Below the pieces are notes generated by a model. It saw only the letters and a program-made list of their open reading frames with translations, was not told the origin of the DNA and made no database searches. A stretch of DNA of 64,000 bases from Lactarius indigo (lineage: Eukaryota; Basidiomycota; Agaricomycetes; Russulales; Russulaceae): assembly GCA_025766275.1 (NCBI GenBank), contig JAFKAC010000053.1:186001-250000 (forward strand), in the 5' to 3' direction. The translations under genes were made by a program, and so were the position numbers. Shown piece after piece: positions 30,501 through 39,285 of this stretch; the stretch's first letter is position 1, and each line of letters opens with the position of its first letter.

Positions 30501-32336
30501 GACGATTGCCAGGAGTTCGAGGTCGTATATGTCGTAGTTACGTTCGGCTTCGTTGAGGGTGGACGAATAGTAACCAATAGGATGTCGCTTGCCATCTGCT
30601 TTGCGCTGGAGGAGAACGGCTCCAGTGGCGAATCCAGATGCGTCAACTTCTAGTTCGAATTGTTGTGTGAGGTCAGGGTGCGCGAGAACAGGTTCGCTGG
30701 TGACGAGGGTTTTGAGGTCTTGGAATGCCTTTTCCTCTTCGGTTCCCCAGTGCCATTCGGTGTCCTTGCGGGTGAGTTTGTTGAGTGGGCGTGCTTTGGT
30801 CGCGAAACCTCGTATGAAAGGGCGGTAAAAATTGCAAAAACCGAGAAAAGAGCGGACGTCCTTAACCTTGGTTGGCGTGGGCCAATCTTTAATGCCCGAA
30901 ATTTTGACAGGGTCCATGCGTGTCACCCCCTTTTCAAGGATTACCCCCAGGTAATCCATACGCGGGGAGTGGAAGAGGCATTTTTCGAGCTTGTAATACA
31001 GGTCATGTTCCGCGGATACGCGGAGAACGTCTTTTACTGCCTCGATGTGATCTGATAAGGAGTGAGCAAGACCTGTGGCGATGCCGATGTCGTCCATGTA
31101 GACCCGAATAACTGTGCCGCGTTTCTCGTGTTTTGCGATGATGTCCCTGAAGATGAAATTCATCATAGTCTGGAACGTTGCCGGGGAATTGGTTAGGCCG
31201 AAAAACATCACCGTTGGTTCGAATAGTCCGTATCGCGTTTTAAACGCCGCCTTTTCCTCGTCTCCCTCCTTGATGCGTATGTTGTTGTATCCCCATCTTA
31301 CGTCGAGCTTGGTATAGATATGGGCGTTACTGAGGTCGGTGATAAGGTCAGAGATGAGAGGGAGTGGGTATTGATTGCGGATGGTGACAGCGTTGATTTT
31401 TCGGTAGTCCTGAACGGGCCGCAACTTACCATCCTTCTTTTTAATGAAAAAGAAGGATGAGGCGTATGGAGATTTAGAGGGTCGTATGTATCCCTTTTTC
31501 AGTTGTTCATCGATCCATTCGCGCAGTTTCTTGTCCTCGTCCTGAGTCATGGGGTATATTTTACAATCGATGGCGTCAGCTGTCCCTGGTTTGAACTCGA
31601 TGGCATGATCCCAAGGCCTGCTAGGCGGAAACCTGTCCGATGCCTCTTCACTAAAGAGACGTTCAAATTCGCGGTATTCAGGGGGTAACTCAGCTTTCGT
31701 AACGTATTGCTGAGCTGCAATGGCGAGGTCAGTGGCGGTGGCTCTAATTCGACACCCTTCTTCAAATTGTTGTCGTTGTTCGTCTGTGATAACACAAGAA
31801 TGCACAACTTCATAGTCGTCGTTTTGAGAGGTGACCGCCGCAATTGTTGTCGTTTTGAGATAAGGATTGGTTGAGCGAATGACGATGGGAAGCATATCTT
31901 CGTGTATGGCGGCTTGTGACCATTTGATGTGTGGATCGTAAATAGCGAGCCAGGGGTATCCTAGCACGATGTCTTCGTTGCCGATGTCGGTGATAAGGAA
32001 GCGTATTTCCTTGTGAATTCCTTTAGTTTGGACATCAACGTCTGTATAATGGGTAATACGCCCCGATTTGTTTTCAGTGTTATCAATATTCCATATTTTC
32101 TTTGGGACATCGAGTAATTTGGTCCCAAGTCCCATCCTCTTGGCGAACGATGGTTTCATAAAGCAGTGGGTTGCTCCTGAATCAACTAGAGCGCGTATGT
32201 CGGCCATTGCGTAACTGGTGCGAATCGATACTGGAACTCTCATAGAACGGTAGCGAGTCATGATTACACTGTTACAATTAACTGCCCTCACCCAGGCCGA
32301 TGGGTTCAGGCGTCCTGAAAACCCTCCTTTTTCCAT
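27531..32336 (-). CDS. Inner gypsy pol with chromodomain and C-terminal module
   Basis: A single 1601-aa frame. Protease LVDSGATHCFM is near residue 50. RT follows with KKDGKLRPVQDYRKINAVT and VYMDDIGIAT. RNase H has FELEVDASGFATGAVL and YDIYDLELLAIVKAF. The integrase has an HH-CC zinc site (YGHPGIKRTL, CAECQRHK) and the DDE core (DFITKLP, VISDRDPRF). The chromodomain EYEVEKILDSRRFG...YLVKWKGYPDSDNQW lies near 1130-1185. About 410 residues follow that are unusual for gypsy pol. They hold an acidic, Pro/Thr-rich linker, a conserved FPIKLPNG module (about 1455) and a long coiled coil (1530-1600). An internal ATG at 28706 could start this module separately. The head of the frame overlaps gag; the ATG at 32336 exists but a -1 shift from gag is more likely. 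Confidence 0.93.
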   Translation of the reverse strand: MEKGGFSGRLNPSAWVRAVNCNSVIMTRYRSMRVPVSIRTSYAMADIRALVDSGATHCFMKPSFAKRMGLGTKLLDVPKKIWNIDNTENKSGRITHYTDVDVQTKGIHKEIRFLITDIGNEDIVLGYPWLAIYDPHIKWSQAAIHEDMLPIVIRSTNPYLKTTTIAAVTSQNDDYEVVHSCVITDEQRQQFEEGCRIRATATDLAIAAQQYVTKAELPPEYREFERLFSEEASDRFPPSRPWDHAIEFKPGTADAIDCKIYPMTQDEDKKLREWIDEQLKKGYIRPSKSPYASSFFFIKKKDGKLRPVQDYRKINAVTIRNQYPLPLISDLITDLSNAHIYTKLDVRWGYNNIRIKEGDEEKAAFKTRYGLFEPTVMFFGLTNSPATFQTMMNFIFRDIIAKHEKRGTVIRVYMDDIGIATGLAHSLSDHIEAVKDVLRVSAEHDLYYKLEKCLFHSPRMDYLGVILEKGVTRMDPVKISGIKDWPTPTKVKDVRSFLGFCNFYRPFIRGFATKARPLNKLTRKDTEWHWGTEEEKAFQDLKTLVTSEPVLAHPDLTQQFELEVDASGFATGAVLLQRKADGKRHPIGYYSSTLNEAERNYDIYDLELLAIVKAFRHWRPLLAGSPHKIKVFSDHLNLQYWKSPQKISRRVAREVLELSEYDFEIHHIKGTSNGRADALSRRPDYDQGENDNEGVTVLPESVFARATTLEQPRHPHWRPEILPVEMTPEHPIYEQDTAKLKPWVDAHKLKDIEGTWYKDGRRVVTGGIHDKRTIIAAHHDSPVYGHPGIKRTLQLTERHYWWPQMKNDVTDYVKGCAECQRHKVNLRPIRAPLQPIYPKPEALPFETIAVDFITKLPVSRGYDSILTVTDHDCTKAAIFIPCNEEITAEGTAALYVSHVFPRFGLPSRVISDRDPRFASKFMREICKILGISQNISTAYHPRTDGQSERTNQWLEQYLRFWVNERQDDWVRYLPMAEFTHNNWPNETTRESPFFLLSGFNPRADWTDRPSPIPQVSLRIDQFKQARQRAFSCMLRAQKSWVKHKDTPRFKEGDLVWLEGRHLRTHQPTAKLAAKRHGPFKVIQVMSPVNYRLELPTQWSIHDVFHIDLLTPYRETPTHGPNYQRPPPDLVDNEEEYEVEKILDSRRFGRRRRLQYLVKWKGYPDSDNQWIDKDDVFADEAVRDFKNSNPDRETHIRTASCRDKSLSPIHSMSSTRRNDQLALLSTLINDSSATLVDPDSTNNATTTRTTGGSRPSVQHEDDGPITGEELHQTLQRFPMPVQGTLDDDPATTQPAPPPPMYALTNPNTGEPEVFLTEDELFRLQAAVPRSEATQRHGEVRTRMEGDGGAVAAGATAYRRLPTPNDEGAKGVLDEDEDEDELRDHYPIRHAFLNHEFYAEDPAATPYLVDAAGGPLHRGRVAVAQAARYTPMGERDPATRAVVPEGFRVNRGPDYIPFPIKLPNGPTVQATHVQVIRGGDPFVLGLAPGSGFLYGKPLYATPHLPKNNRAFIPHEEYFMLRDRHPTDLLLMRIGDVTLIQELRRFRQFAFAEDQLEKRIQQLQMERAMVIDDKRDSLYRLERANILARMEDEAEKMRQESVAD

Positions 32337-34281
32337 AATTGTTGGAGGATAATGTCTTTTACGTCGTCTGATTCTCCAGCTACTCCATTAAGCCAATCAC
32401 TGGCGCGCTGTTGAGGGGGTACCTCTTGGACCGCCCTGGTAGCGACTTCCGGTTCTTGCTGATGATAGTCGGTGTCGATATACCGACTGGTCGATACTTG
32501 GGGTTGATATCCCCCTCGTGGTTCTCTACAATCGCGGGCCATATGTCCGTCCTTTCTACAGTTATAACACGTGACTGGCCTTGGGTTATTACGTCCTCCT
32601 CCTCGTTGGAGGAATCCTCCTCTCGGTCGGTATGGGGGACGAGGAGCGAGTATGTCCTCAGCTCCTGCAAGTCGCCCTCGAATTCGGTCTGCCGAGGTAT
32701 CCATGGCGTTCGGATCTCGCAAATTCCTTGGTTGCCATGAACTCCTTGGTGGTCCCTGCCATTGTCGTTGTTGTCGTGGCCTTCCCTGCCCAGAGGGAAC
32801 TCCCTTGTTCAACACCGCTTTAAGGTGAAGATACTGTTGTTGACGAGTGGTGGCTGCTTCTTTCCACTCGCGGTAGTTGCGGGGGTTATCAAGGGTGTAG
32901 ACCTTTTCGTACAGGTCCTTGGGTAACCCGCTCGCGAATAAGTCGAGCGTTTGCGGATCGTCAAGCCTGTACTGAGCGCGGCGTATTAACTGTTCGAATT
33001 GGGTGCAATACTCATCTAGATTGCCCCCAATCATTTTGACTCCTTTCTTGAGCTCGTATTGAGCTTGTTCTTGTTCCATCGTATTGCGGAAGCGCTGCAT
33101 AAAGCTGCGCGTGACTTCGTTCCATAACCCTTCGCTAGTTCGGAGTATGCCGGCTTGTATCTGGCCGTTAAGCCAGGTGAGCATTGCCAATACCCATTCG
33201 CTGACGTTAGCGCCTTTGATGTAAGATAGAAAAAGGAGGGCACGTCGATATGGAATGGCCATGATGCTTTCATCGGCATTCATGCCCCAGTAGACGTGCC
33301 ATTGAGTAAGGAACGCCTCGACTTTGGCGCGTTCTCCGTCGAATACTGTGGGTGCTTCGCCAGCTAACTTGTTACTTGGAGGGGGAACGATAGGACCTGC
33401 ACCTGGTAATCCTCCTCCCGGAGGTCCTCCTCCTGGAGGTCCGCCTGGGAATCCCCCAGGGAACCCCCCAAATCCGGGTTCTCGATATGGAGGTCCTCCT
33501 CCTCCTCCTGGTAAACCATTAGGAGGTCCTCCTCCTCCGCTGGGAGGGTCAGCGACATCGGGTCCGATTGCGCGATGGAGTGCTACGTCATCATCGGTCA
33601 TTCGGTGACCGGTATAGGGATGGATGGGAGCTAGATTAGCTCTTGATTCTTCGGCGATGTGTCTTTGTTCTTCTAGGGCTATTTGATCCCTTGCTTCCGT
33701 GGTAAGCTGCGGCTCTTCTTGCGTGATAGTGGCAGTTGCCATTGCGACTGCCGGGCTGTGAATGTGAATTACTTCGGGTTCGGGTTGGTGAATGGTAAGG
33801 GACTCAGTTCGCCGTATAATATGATCGCCAATTGCTCCTAGGCTGGCGTCTTCTGCTGGTGTTGTTCCTCTGCTTGGTGATTGACTTTCTGATGCTTCTT
33901 CTCCGCTGACCCCTTCGTCTGTATGTTCTTGTGCTTGTCCGTCAATAGGACCGTAATCCGCGCGGCTGTTAAGCTCTCGCGCGTCGATGTCGCAATTGTA
34001 GTTTCTTCCTGCTGGTCGTACGATGTCCCAGCGATGATCTATGGGGTTCCAAGTAACCTCGGTCCAACAAAGGTGGTCGAAATTGAACTCAACGGGTCGG
34101 AAACGGTTGGGACCGTTAAACTCTACGAAATACCCGGTGTCTTCTCCTCTTTCTCTCCACTGGGCCGCTCCTAAGAATCTTGTTGGTACGTTTCGGTCTC
34201 CTCGTCGTTCAATGTGGTAGGGACGGAAGGACGTCCACTGGTCTCTGGTCGAGTACGCCACGATGAGGATCTTGGTCTTAA
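32306..34281 (-). CDS. Inner gypsy gag
   Basis: Gag of about 650 aa, ending QLWKKEGFQDA before TGA at 32308-32306. The frame has no ATG before its conserved N-terminal part (VAYSTRDQWTSFRPYHIERRG) and is open into the LTR up to about 34342. A GTG-GCG at about 34263 with A at -3 aligns with the GTG-GCT of the outer element. The capsid-like region carries FLTQWHVYWGMNADES, ALLFLSYIKGANVSEWV and LWNEVTRSFMQRF. Pro/Gly-rich linkers and a CYNCRKDGHMARDC zinc knuckle follow. It forms the particle and binds RNA (family knowledge). Confidence 0.9.
32318..32324 (-). promoter_or_regulatory. Candidate -1 frameshift site, inner gag-pol
   Basis: On the minus strand GGGTTTT is read in gag as G GGT TTT, a canonical X-XXY-YYZ heptamer, 10 nt before the gag stop. 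The pol frame (GGG TTT TCA) is exactly -1. It is at the same place as GGATTTT in the outer element. Confidence 0.55.
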
Positions 34282-34788
34282 TGTTACGCTCCACCGGCGT
34301 TAGTCCGACTTGGACTGGAAGAAGGCGTAATCGACTTAGCAAAAGTCGGGCGAATGGGGATCACGTGTCAACCCAACGCGAGCTGAACAGGGGCACCTCG
34401 GCACACGCTGCAGCGAAAGTGAAGAAGTGCTATCCCTTGGTGGATAGAAGTGGAAGCACACTTAGTCCGAGACTAAGGCAGACAAGAGACGAGTCAAATG
34501 GTGGATTGAAGAAGACCAAGATGGGGACTCTTGGTCTTCCGAGTCGACTACTTATACAGATACGCGCGGGCTTTAAAGCGCTGCTGGAATGATAGCTAAC
34601 CAATAGCGTAACTAGCTCGAACCCTAGTACAGCTATCCTAGGAATGAGTCATACATGAGTCACAATCACGTGTGAGCTACTATGCTGACTGATACGATGT
34701 AAGAGTCCATGACTAATACTGCTGTCGGACCGTAGTCATAACCGGTCATGAGTCATATACAACGAGTCATCAAGTCCGTACCGTAACA
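34282..34788 (-). repeat. Inner gypsy 5' LTR
   Basis: 507 bp, the same sequence by eye as 26991-27497. Confidence 0.94.
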
Positions 34789-34793
34789 CAAAC

Positions 34794-36240
34794 GTCCATG
34801 CACGACATGGATATATGGACTCAAATTGCACAAAATATGGACGAAGCGACACTCCTCCCGTGGATCGAACCCCACAACCTAAAGAAACACAATGGGCTGT
34901 GGTGGAAGAGCGATGCTCTTGTTGTTGTGGGAAACAACGAACTTAAACGGGGGGTGATTACCTTTTTCCACGATACCCCAAGCGCAGGACACCCAGGAAT
35001 CGCAAACACTCTAGAACTACTACGACGCGACTTCTGGTGGCCCAACATGCGCAAAGACGTGGAAGCCTACGTTAAGGGATGTGCAACATGCCAAAGCAAC
35101 AAAATCAATCATCACCGACAGAAGCCCCACTTATTCCCCATTACCACCGAACCATCAGCCGAACCGTTTGAAGTGGTAGCCATGGATTTCATAGTCAAAC
35201 TCCCGATATCAAAAGGGTTCGACTCGATTCTCACCGTCACAGACCATGACTGCTCGAAAGCGGCAATATTCATACCGTGTAACGAAACCATAACGTCGGA
35301 AGACGTGGCAAAACTCTATCTCCGACATGTCTACCCCCATTACGGTCTACCCCGAAGGATCATATCCGACCGAGATCCAAGATTCACATCTATGTTCATG
35401 CGACAACTGTGCAAAACGCTGGAGATACAGCAAAACGTATCATCAGCGTATCACCCGCAAACGGACGGTCAATCAGAACGAACAAACCAATGGTTAGAAC
35501 AATACCTGCGACATTGGTGTAACGTGCAACAGGATAACTGGGCGGAACTTCTACCCATGGCGCAATTCGCTCACAATTCCTGGAGAAATGCCACCACCAG
35601 GCACTCCCCCTTTTCTCTCATTATGGGGTGGGAACCACGAACCGTGTGGACACCAAAACCATCTCACAGCCCCGCGGTGAATCAAAGATTGGAAGAGCTG
35701 CAGATACTCCGACAACACGCACAAGATAGTATCAAACACACGCAACACCTCATGGCCCAACGAGGAAAAACAGGGTTCACACCTTATCAGCAAGGGGACC
35801 AGGTATGGCTAGAAGGGACCAATCTCCGTACCTTCTACCCCACAAGCAAATTAGCCCCGAAGCGGTACGGACCCTTTAACATTGTCAGGGTTCTATCAGA
35901 TGTTTCGTACGAACTGGAACTTCCGGCATCATGGAAAATACACCCAGTATTCCATGCGAACCTTCTAACGCCATACAAGGAAACGGAGATGCACGGCGCA
36001 AACTATACCCGACCTCCGCCGGACCTTATCAATGGAGAAGAGGAGTATGAAGTGGAGCAGATTGAAGACGCCCAGGAACGAGGAAGAGGGCGCAAACTCC
36101 ACTACTTAGTAAAGTGGAAAGGATTCCCACCAAGCGATAACACATGGGAACCCGCAACGAACATGACCCACGCTACAGACGTCATCAAAGACTTCTACCA
36201 ACGATACCCGACCGCCAAGGGGGCTGGACGAACGATATAA
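34794..36240 (+). CDS. Outer gypsy pol, C-terminal part (integrase, chromodomain)
   Basis: This resumes the frame cut at 26990. The integrase zinc site has HPGIANTLELLRRDFWWP and CATCQSNK. The catalytic core has AMDFIVKLPISKGFDS, DHDCSKAAIF, RIISDRDPRF and YHPQTDGQSERTNQWLEQYL. A GPFNIVRVL/YELELP region follows, and the chromodomain EEYEVEQIEDAQERGRGRKLHYLVKWKGFPPSDNTW comes near the end. The stop is at 36240. Chromodomains of this class guide integration to marked chromatin (family knowledge). Unlike in the inner element, the frame stops about 30 residues after the chromodomain. Confidence 0.93.
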
Positions 36241-36277
36241 AGACCCCTTTCGTATCCCCGTACCCCTCAGCCCAATA

Positions 36278-37726
36278 ATGACCGACACCCCAGTATCCGA
36301 CACCACCCTCGTCAACATCCTCAGCAACCCCCAACTCGAAGCCGCCCTCGAACGAGGGATTGTTACCATCAACCTCACCAATATCCCCCGTCTGTCACCA
36401 CCACCGTCCCCCCAACATGTTACCATCATCGCCCCCATTCCCATCGAACGAGAACCCGGGGAACTTACCCCGTCAACACCGGAAGAAGGGCAATACTCTC
36501 CGACTCCGCCCCCTCAGCAACAGTCGACGCCCCCATCTGAACCACGACCTCAATCACCACCATCCTCCCCAGCATCCACACCACCCCCACCTTTAGAACC
36601 ATTCACCCCAGTTCGCGTCCATACCCCCATCGACTACGACCGACCCGACTCCCCTCCTAACGATACAGACGACCCCGGCGCCCCATTCTTTCCAAATACT
36701 CCTGGTACCCCCAAGTACTACCCATTACAGATCCCGCTACCAGACGGTGGATCTAACCCAGCGAAGTACATCTACTATCGCAAGGGATTCACCGAGGTAG
36801 TGGGGACGATGGGTATGGGACAACCCCATTACGGAGAGGAAGTCTACCTCTCGTCACTTAGGCCGAACGTCTCGGCACCGCCCTTTACAGCGGAACAGCT
36901 GCAGTTCTTTGACCCCCATGACATCCGCGCCTGCGCTCTGGACGAAACACTTATAGAGCTCAACTCACCTCGTCTCACGGCCGAGATCACTAGGCTGAGG
37001 ACAGGACTCTCGGCACTCAAAGAGCTCGACGAGAAGTGCGAGAAGCTGGAGGAGGACGCACGAAAACTGCGAGCGGAACGACTCACGGTTGACTTGATGT
37101 TAGCCAGCACCAAGAGGCGCCTTCAGTACGCAGGAGCGCTAGCTACCATCGGCAACGAATACGCGCGTATGACGGCCCTACCAGCCCCACTCCGCCACTC
37201 CCGTTACGCCATCCTGTTTTCCCCACGACGTGGAGGACCATTGGAGTTCCCCCGTCTCGCAGACAAACCCCACCGCCGACGTTGCTATCACTGCAATAGC
37301 CCCCACCACATCGTACGCGACTGCCCCACCAGACCACGACCTGCCTGCCGGCACTGCCAGAGTCAGGAACACCAATCCCATCGGTGTATATTCCGCCGCG
37401 CAGGTATGGTCGAAGAAGTGATCACGACCTATCAGGCAGATGAACGTATACGGCAAGCAGTGGCTACAGAGGCCACCACCTCCTTCACCGTCCCCGAACC
37501 ACCAACAATCGCGGCCCACACTCAAGGGAGGTGGTGCGGGCGGTGCTTCCGCACTGATGCCAACCATGACGAGATTCGATGCCCACAGTATGAAATGTGT
37601 CGCAAGTGTGGCAAACGTGGCCCCTTTCTTTTCCTCAAAACGCACTACTGCCGACTCGACATTTCTCCGTGGCCAGAGAATGACCTTGATGCCGACATCT
37701 ACGATCTTATCGATCCGGAGTCCTGA
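36278..37726 (+). CDS. Outer gypsy third ORF, coiled coil and zinc knuckles
   Basis: A 482-aa ORF with its own ATG, 37 nt after the pol stop and in a different frame, in the position where env sits in other elements. Residues 1-145 are Pro/Ser/Thr-rich. A module with YYPLQIPLPDG is near 147. A coiled coil spans about 230-281. Cysteine knuckles follow: CYHCNSPHHIVRDC (326) and CRHCQSQEHQSHRC, both C-x2-C-x4-H-x4-C, then CGRCFRTDANHDEIRC and a CRKC...HYC group. There is no signal peptide or membrane helix, so it is not an envelope protein. The PLPDG module plus coiled coil parallels the C-terminal extension of the inner element pol. Possible roles are nucleic-acid chaperone or second Gag-like protein (inference). 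Confidence 0.8.
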   Translation: MTDTPVSDTTLVNILSNPQLEAALERGIVTINLTNIPRLSPPPSPQHVTIIAPIPIEREPGELTPSTPEEGQYSPTPPPQQQSTPPSEPRPQSPPSSPASTPPPPLEPFTPVRVHTPIDYDRPDSPPNDTDDPGAPFFPNTPGTPKYYPLQIPLPDGGSNPAKYIYYRKGFTEVVGTMGMGQPHYGEEVYLSSLRPNVSAPPFTAEQLQFFDPHDIRACALDETLIELNSPRLTAEITRLRTGLSALKELDEKCEKLEEDARKLRAERLTVDLMLASTKRRLQYAGALATIGNEYARMTALPAPLRHSRYAILFSPRRGGPLEFPRLADKPHRRRCYHCNSPHHIVRDCPTRPRPACRHCQSQEHQSHRCIFRRAGMVEEVITTYQADERIRQAVATEATTSFTVPEPPTIAAHTQGRWCGRCFRTDANHDEIRCPQYEMCRKCGKRGPFLFLKTHYCRLDISPWPENDLDADIYDLIDPES

Positions 37727-37760
37727 AGTCGAGGCGTCTTCAGACCAAGACGGGGGGTAA

Positions 37761-38329
37761 TGTTACGATTTCCTTGGACTCGTTTCTTTCCTTATCACCA
37801 CTTCCTTCCCATACTATACGAGCCCTGTACGATTACGCGGACGTTACGATTACCCGGTTTCTATCACGCGCCTTGCTTATCGACGTTCTCTTTTGATAAA
37901 GCTTGACATGTGCCAGTTTCCGACTTGTTCCCTCTCACGCGCGGCCCCGCGTGATTCTCCTTTGTTCTCAGTATATCCTTGCTTTGTTCCCTTTATGTTC
38001 GTTCCTTTCTTCCTCAGCTTGGCGATGGCGCCATCTGTTTGCGATGGCCATACAGTACGATTTCTATTTAACTCTAGTTATACCTAGCTTGTACGGTAGA
38101 CTAGACTTCTTGTGTAATACTACACTCGTCTTCGCAAAGTCTCCTCGTTCCCCGATCCTCGCCTTCGCTAGGCCTTCGAGTCTTAGCCTTCCTCTACAGT
38201 CCAAGTGACGTGCGTCCTTGTGACTCTTGTGCATCATCTATACTGAAGTCGAGCCTTTGAGCTTTGACTACCGGACAAGCAGACTGACTTAGTACAGGTC
38301 GTACTCAACGCCCCTGTAGTGGCGTTACA
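37761..38329 (+). repeat. Outer gypsy 3' LTR
   Basis: 569 bp, TGTTAC...GTTACA, preceded by the purine tract GGGGGGTAA and followed by the CTTTC target duplication. Confidence 0.94.
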
Positions 38330-39285
38330 CTTTCGATGGTCTCCTGTATAGCACGTGTCAGCCTGTCACATTCGAAATCTAGACGCGATTGAGAATTTAT
38401 TGGGTTTGGGACGCCCATCTTTGCAATTTTTCCCTCTAGGGATGTGTGGAAGTTGTTCCAGTCGACATCGCGGAAGTTTCTTGTGGTCTGTGCAGGGGAT
38501 TTAGTCAGTTCAAAGTCTATGACAGTGACGATGGGAACGTGATCCGAGTTGACACCCAGTGATTCGGGGTGAGTGTTGCAGGTGATGATCGCGTCTAGGC
38601 TGTGTTCGGTGATGAACACGTTGTCCAGCCTTGTCCACTTCTTCATGACATGATGTATGTGGGTTGGGATGCCCTTAGCTAACGCCATGTCCATTCCTAG
38701 GTTGGCTACGCATTTGAGGAGCCGTTCTGCCGCTAAGATGGCGTCTGGCTTGAAAAGCCTGCTATCTTCCGGGTTGTCCCAGTAGGGGTGGTGGCGGTTG
38801 AAGTCGCCCAGCCAAATTAAGTGATGGTCCTCCCTGGTTGAGTCGTTCCCCAGAATGAAATTTTCATTCTTCCTGTGGTACGCGATAAGCGTGTTGAGGG
38901 TTTCATCATGTTCGCAGTCATTGTAGATATTGAATAGTGTCAGCGTGCCCCAGCTTTCTTTGATACGTAGTGCTGTGACGTCACCGGAGGGGAAGTCGAT
39001 CTGTTCCCAGTTTTCAGTGAGTACGTCGCCTCTTATCAGAAGAATTGAACGTGTCTTATTTGGTTGCTTCTCGTGCGTTGAGGGGTAAATAGGGATCCAG
39101 TCTCTTGAGGCGATGGATTTATTAAGGAAATTGATTGATGGTTCTTGTAGTGCCACGATGTCTATGCCGAGGCTTGCCAGCTTGCCGCTGCTGACGAGGC
39201 CGTGTTGGCATGCCGGGGATTTGTTGATATTTTGCTGCCATATTGCTAGGTTCTTGCGGTCCTTGGTATAGTTGTGTAAAGTCAT
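38330..39285 (-). CDS. LINE ORF2, N-terminal part: APE endonuclease
   Basis: The first 318 residues or so of ORF2. Apurinic-endonuclease-type motifs are in order: IWQQNINKS, IVALQEP, IWLGDFNRHHPYWD, WTRLDNVFI and GVNSDHVPIVTVIDF. The catalytic Asn, Glu, Asp and His positions are kept. It makes the first nick in target DNA (family knowledge). The start ATG at 39285 overlaps the ORF1 stop as ATGA. The frame is cut at 38330 by the outer gypsy and resumes at 22650 with no frame change (956 + 3052 nt). Confidence 0.92.

Larger units (their letters stand above)
26991..34788 (-). mobile_element. Inner Ty3/gypsy chromovirus element
   Basis: A full-length minus-strand element of 7798 bp nested in the pol of the outer gypsy. 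It has two 507-bp LTRs, gag, and one long pol ORF with chromodomain and a C-terminal extension. The polypurine tract GAAAAGGGGGTGA (minus strand) sits next to the 26991-27497 LTR. The internal region starts TTAAGACCAAG after the other LTR. A 5-bp CAAAC duplication flanks it. The LTRs look identical and no reading-frame damage is seen, so it is probably the youngest insertion here and possibly competent to move. Confidence 0.95.
22656..38329 (+). mobile_element. Outer Ty3/gypsy chromovirus element
   Basis: A plus-strand LTR retrotransposon, about 7.87 kb without its nested guest. It has 569-bp LTRs starting TGTTAC and ending GTTACA, gag, pol (protease, RT, RNase H, integrase, chromodomain) and a third ORF with zinc knuckles before the right LTR. 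It is flanked by a 5-bp CTTTC duplication inside LINE ORF2. The polypurine tract is GGGGGGTAA just before 37761. The internal region begins TTAAGTCTAG and not the usual TGG primer site. Its pol is interrupted by the inner element at 26991-34788, with reading frame and a CAAAC duplication intact. The two LTRs look identical by eye, which implies a young insertion. Confidence 0.95.

Noticed and set aside
30589..31055. Plus-strand frames across the inner pol
   Set aside because: They are antisense shadows of the reverse transcriptase and RNase H coding sequence.
36278..37726. Third ORF as an envelope protein
   Set aside because: There is no signal peptide, transmembrane helix or fusion-type region; zinc knuckles point to nucleic-acid binding.
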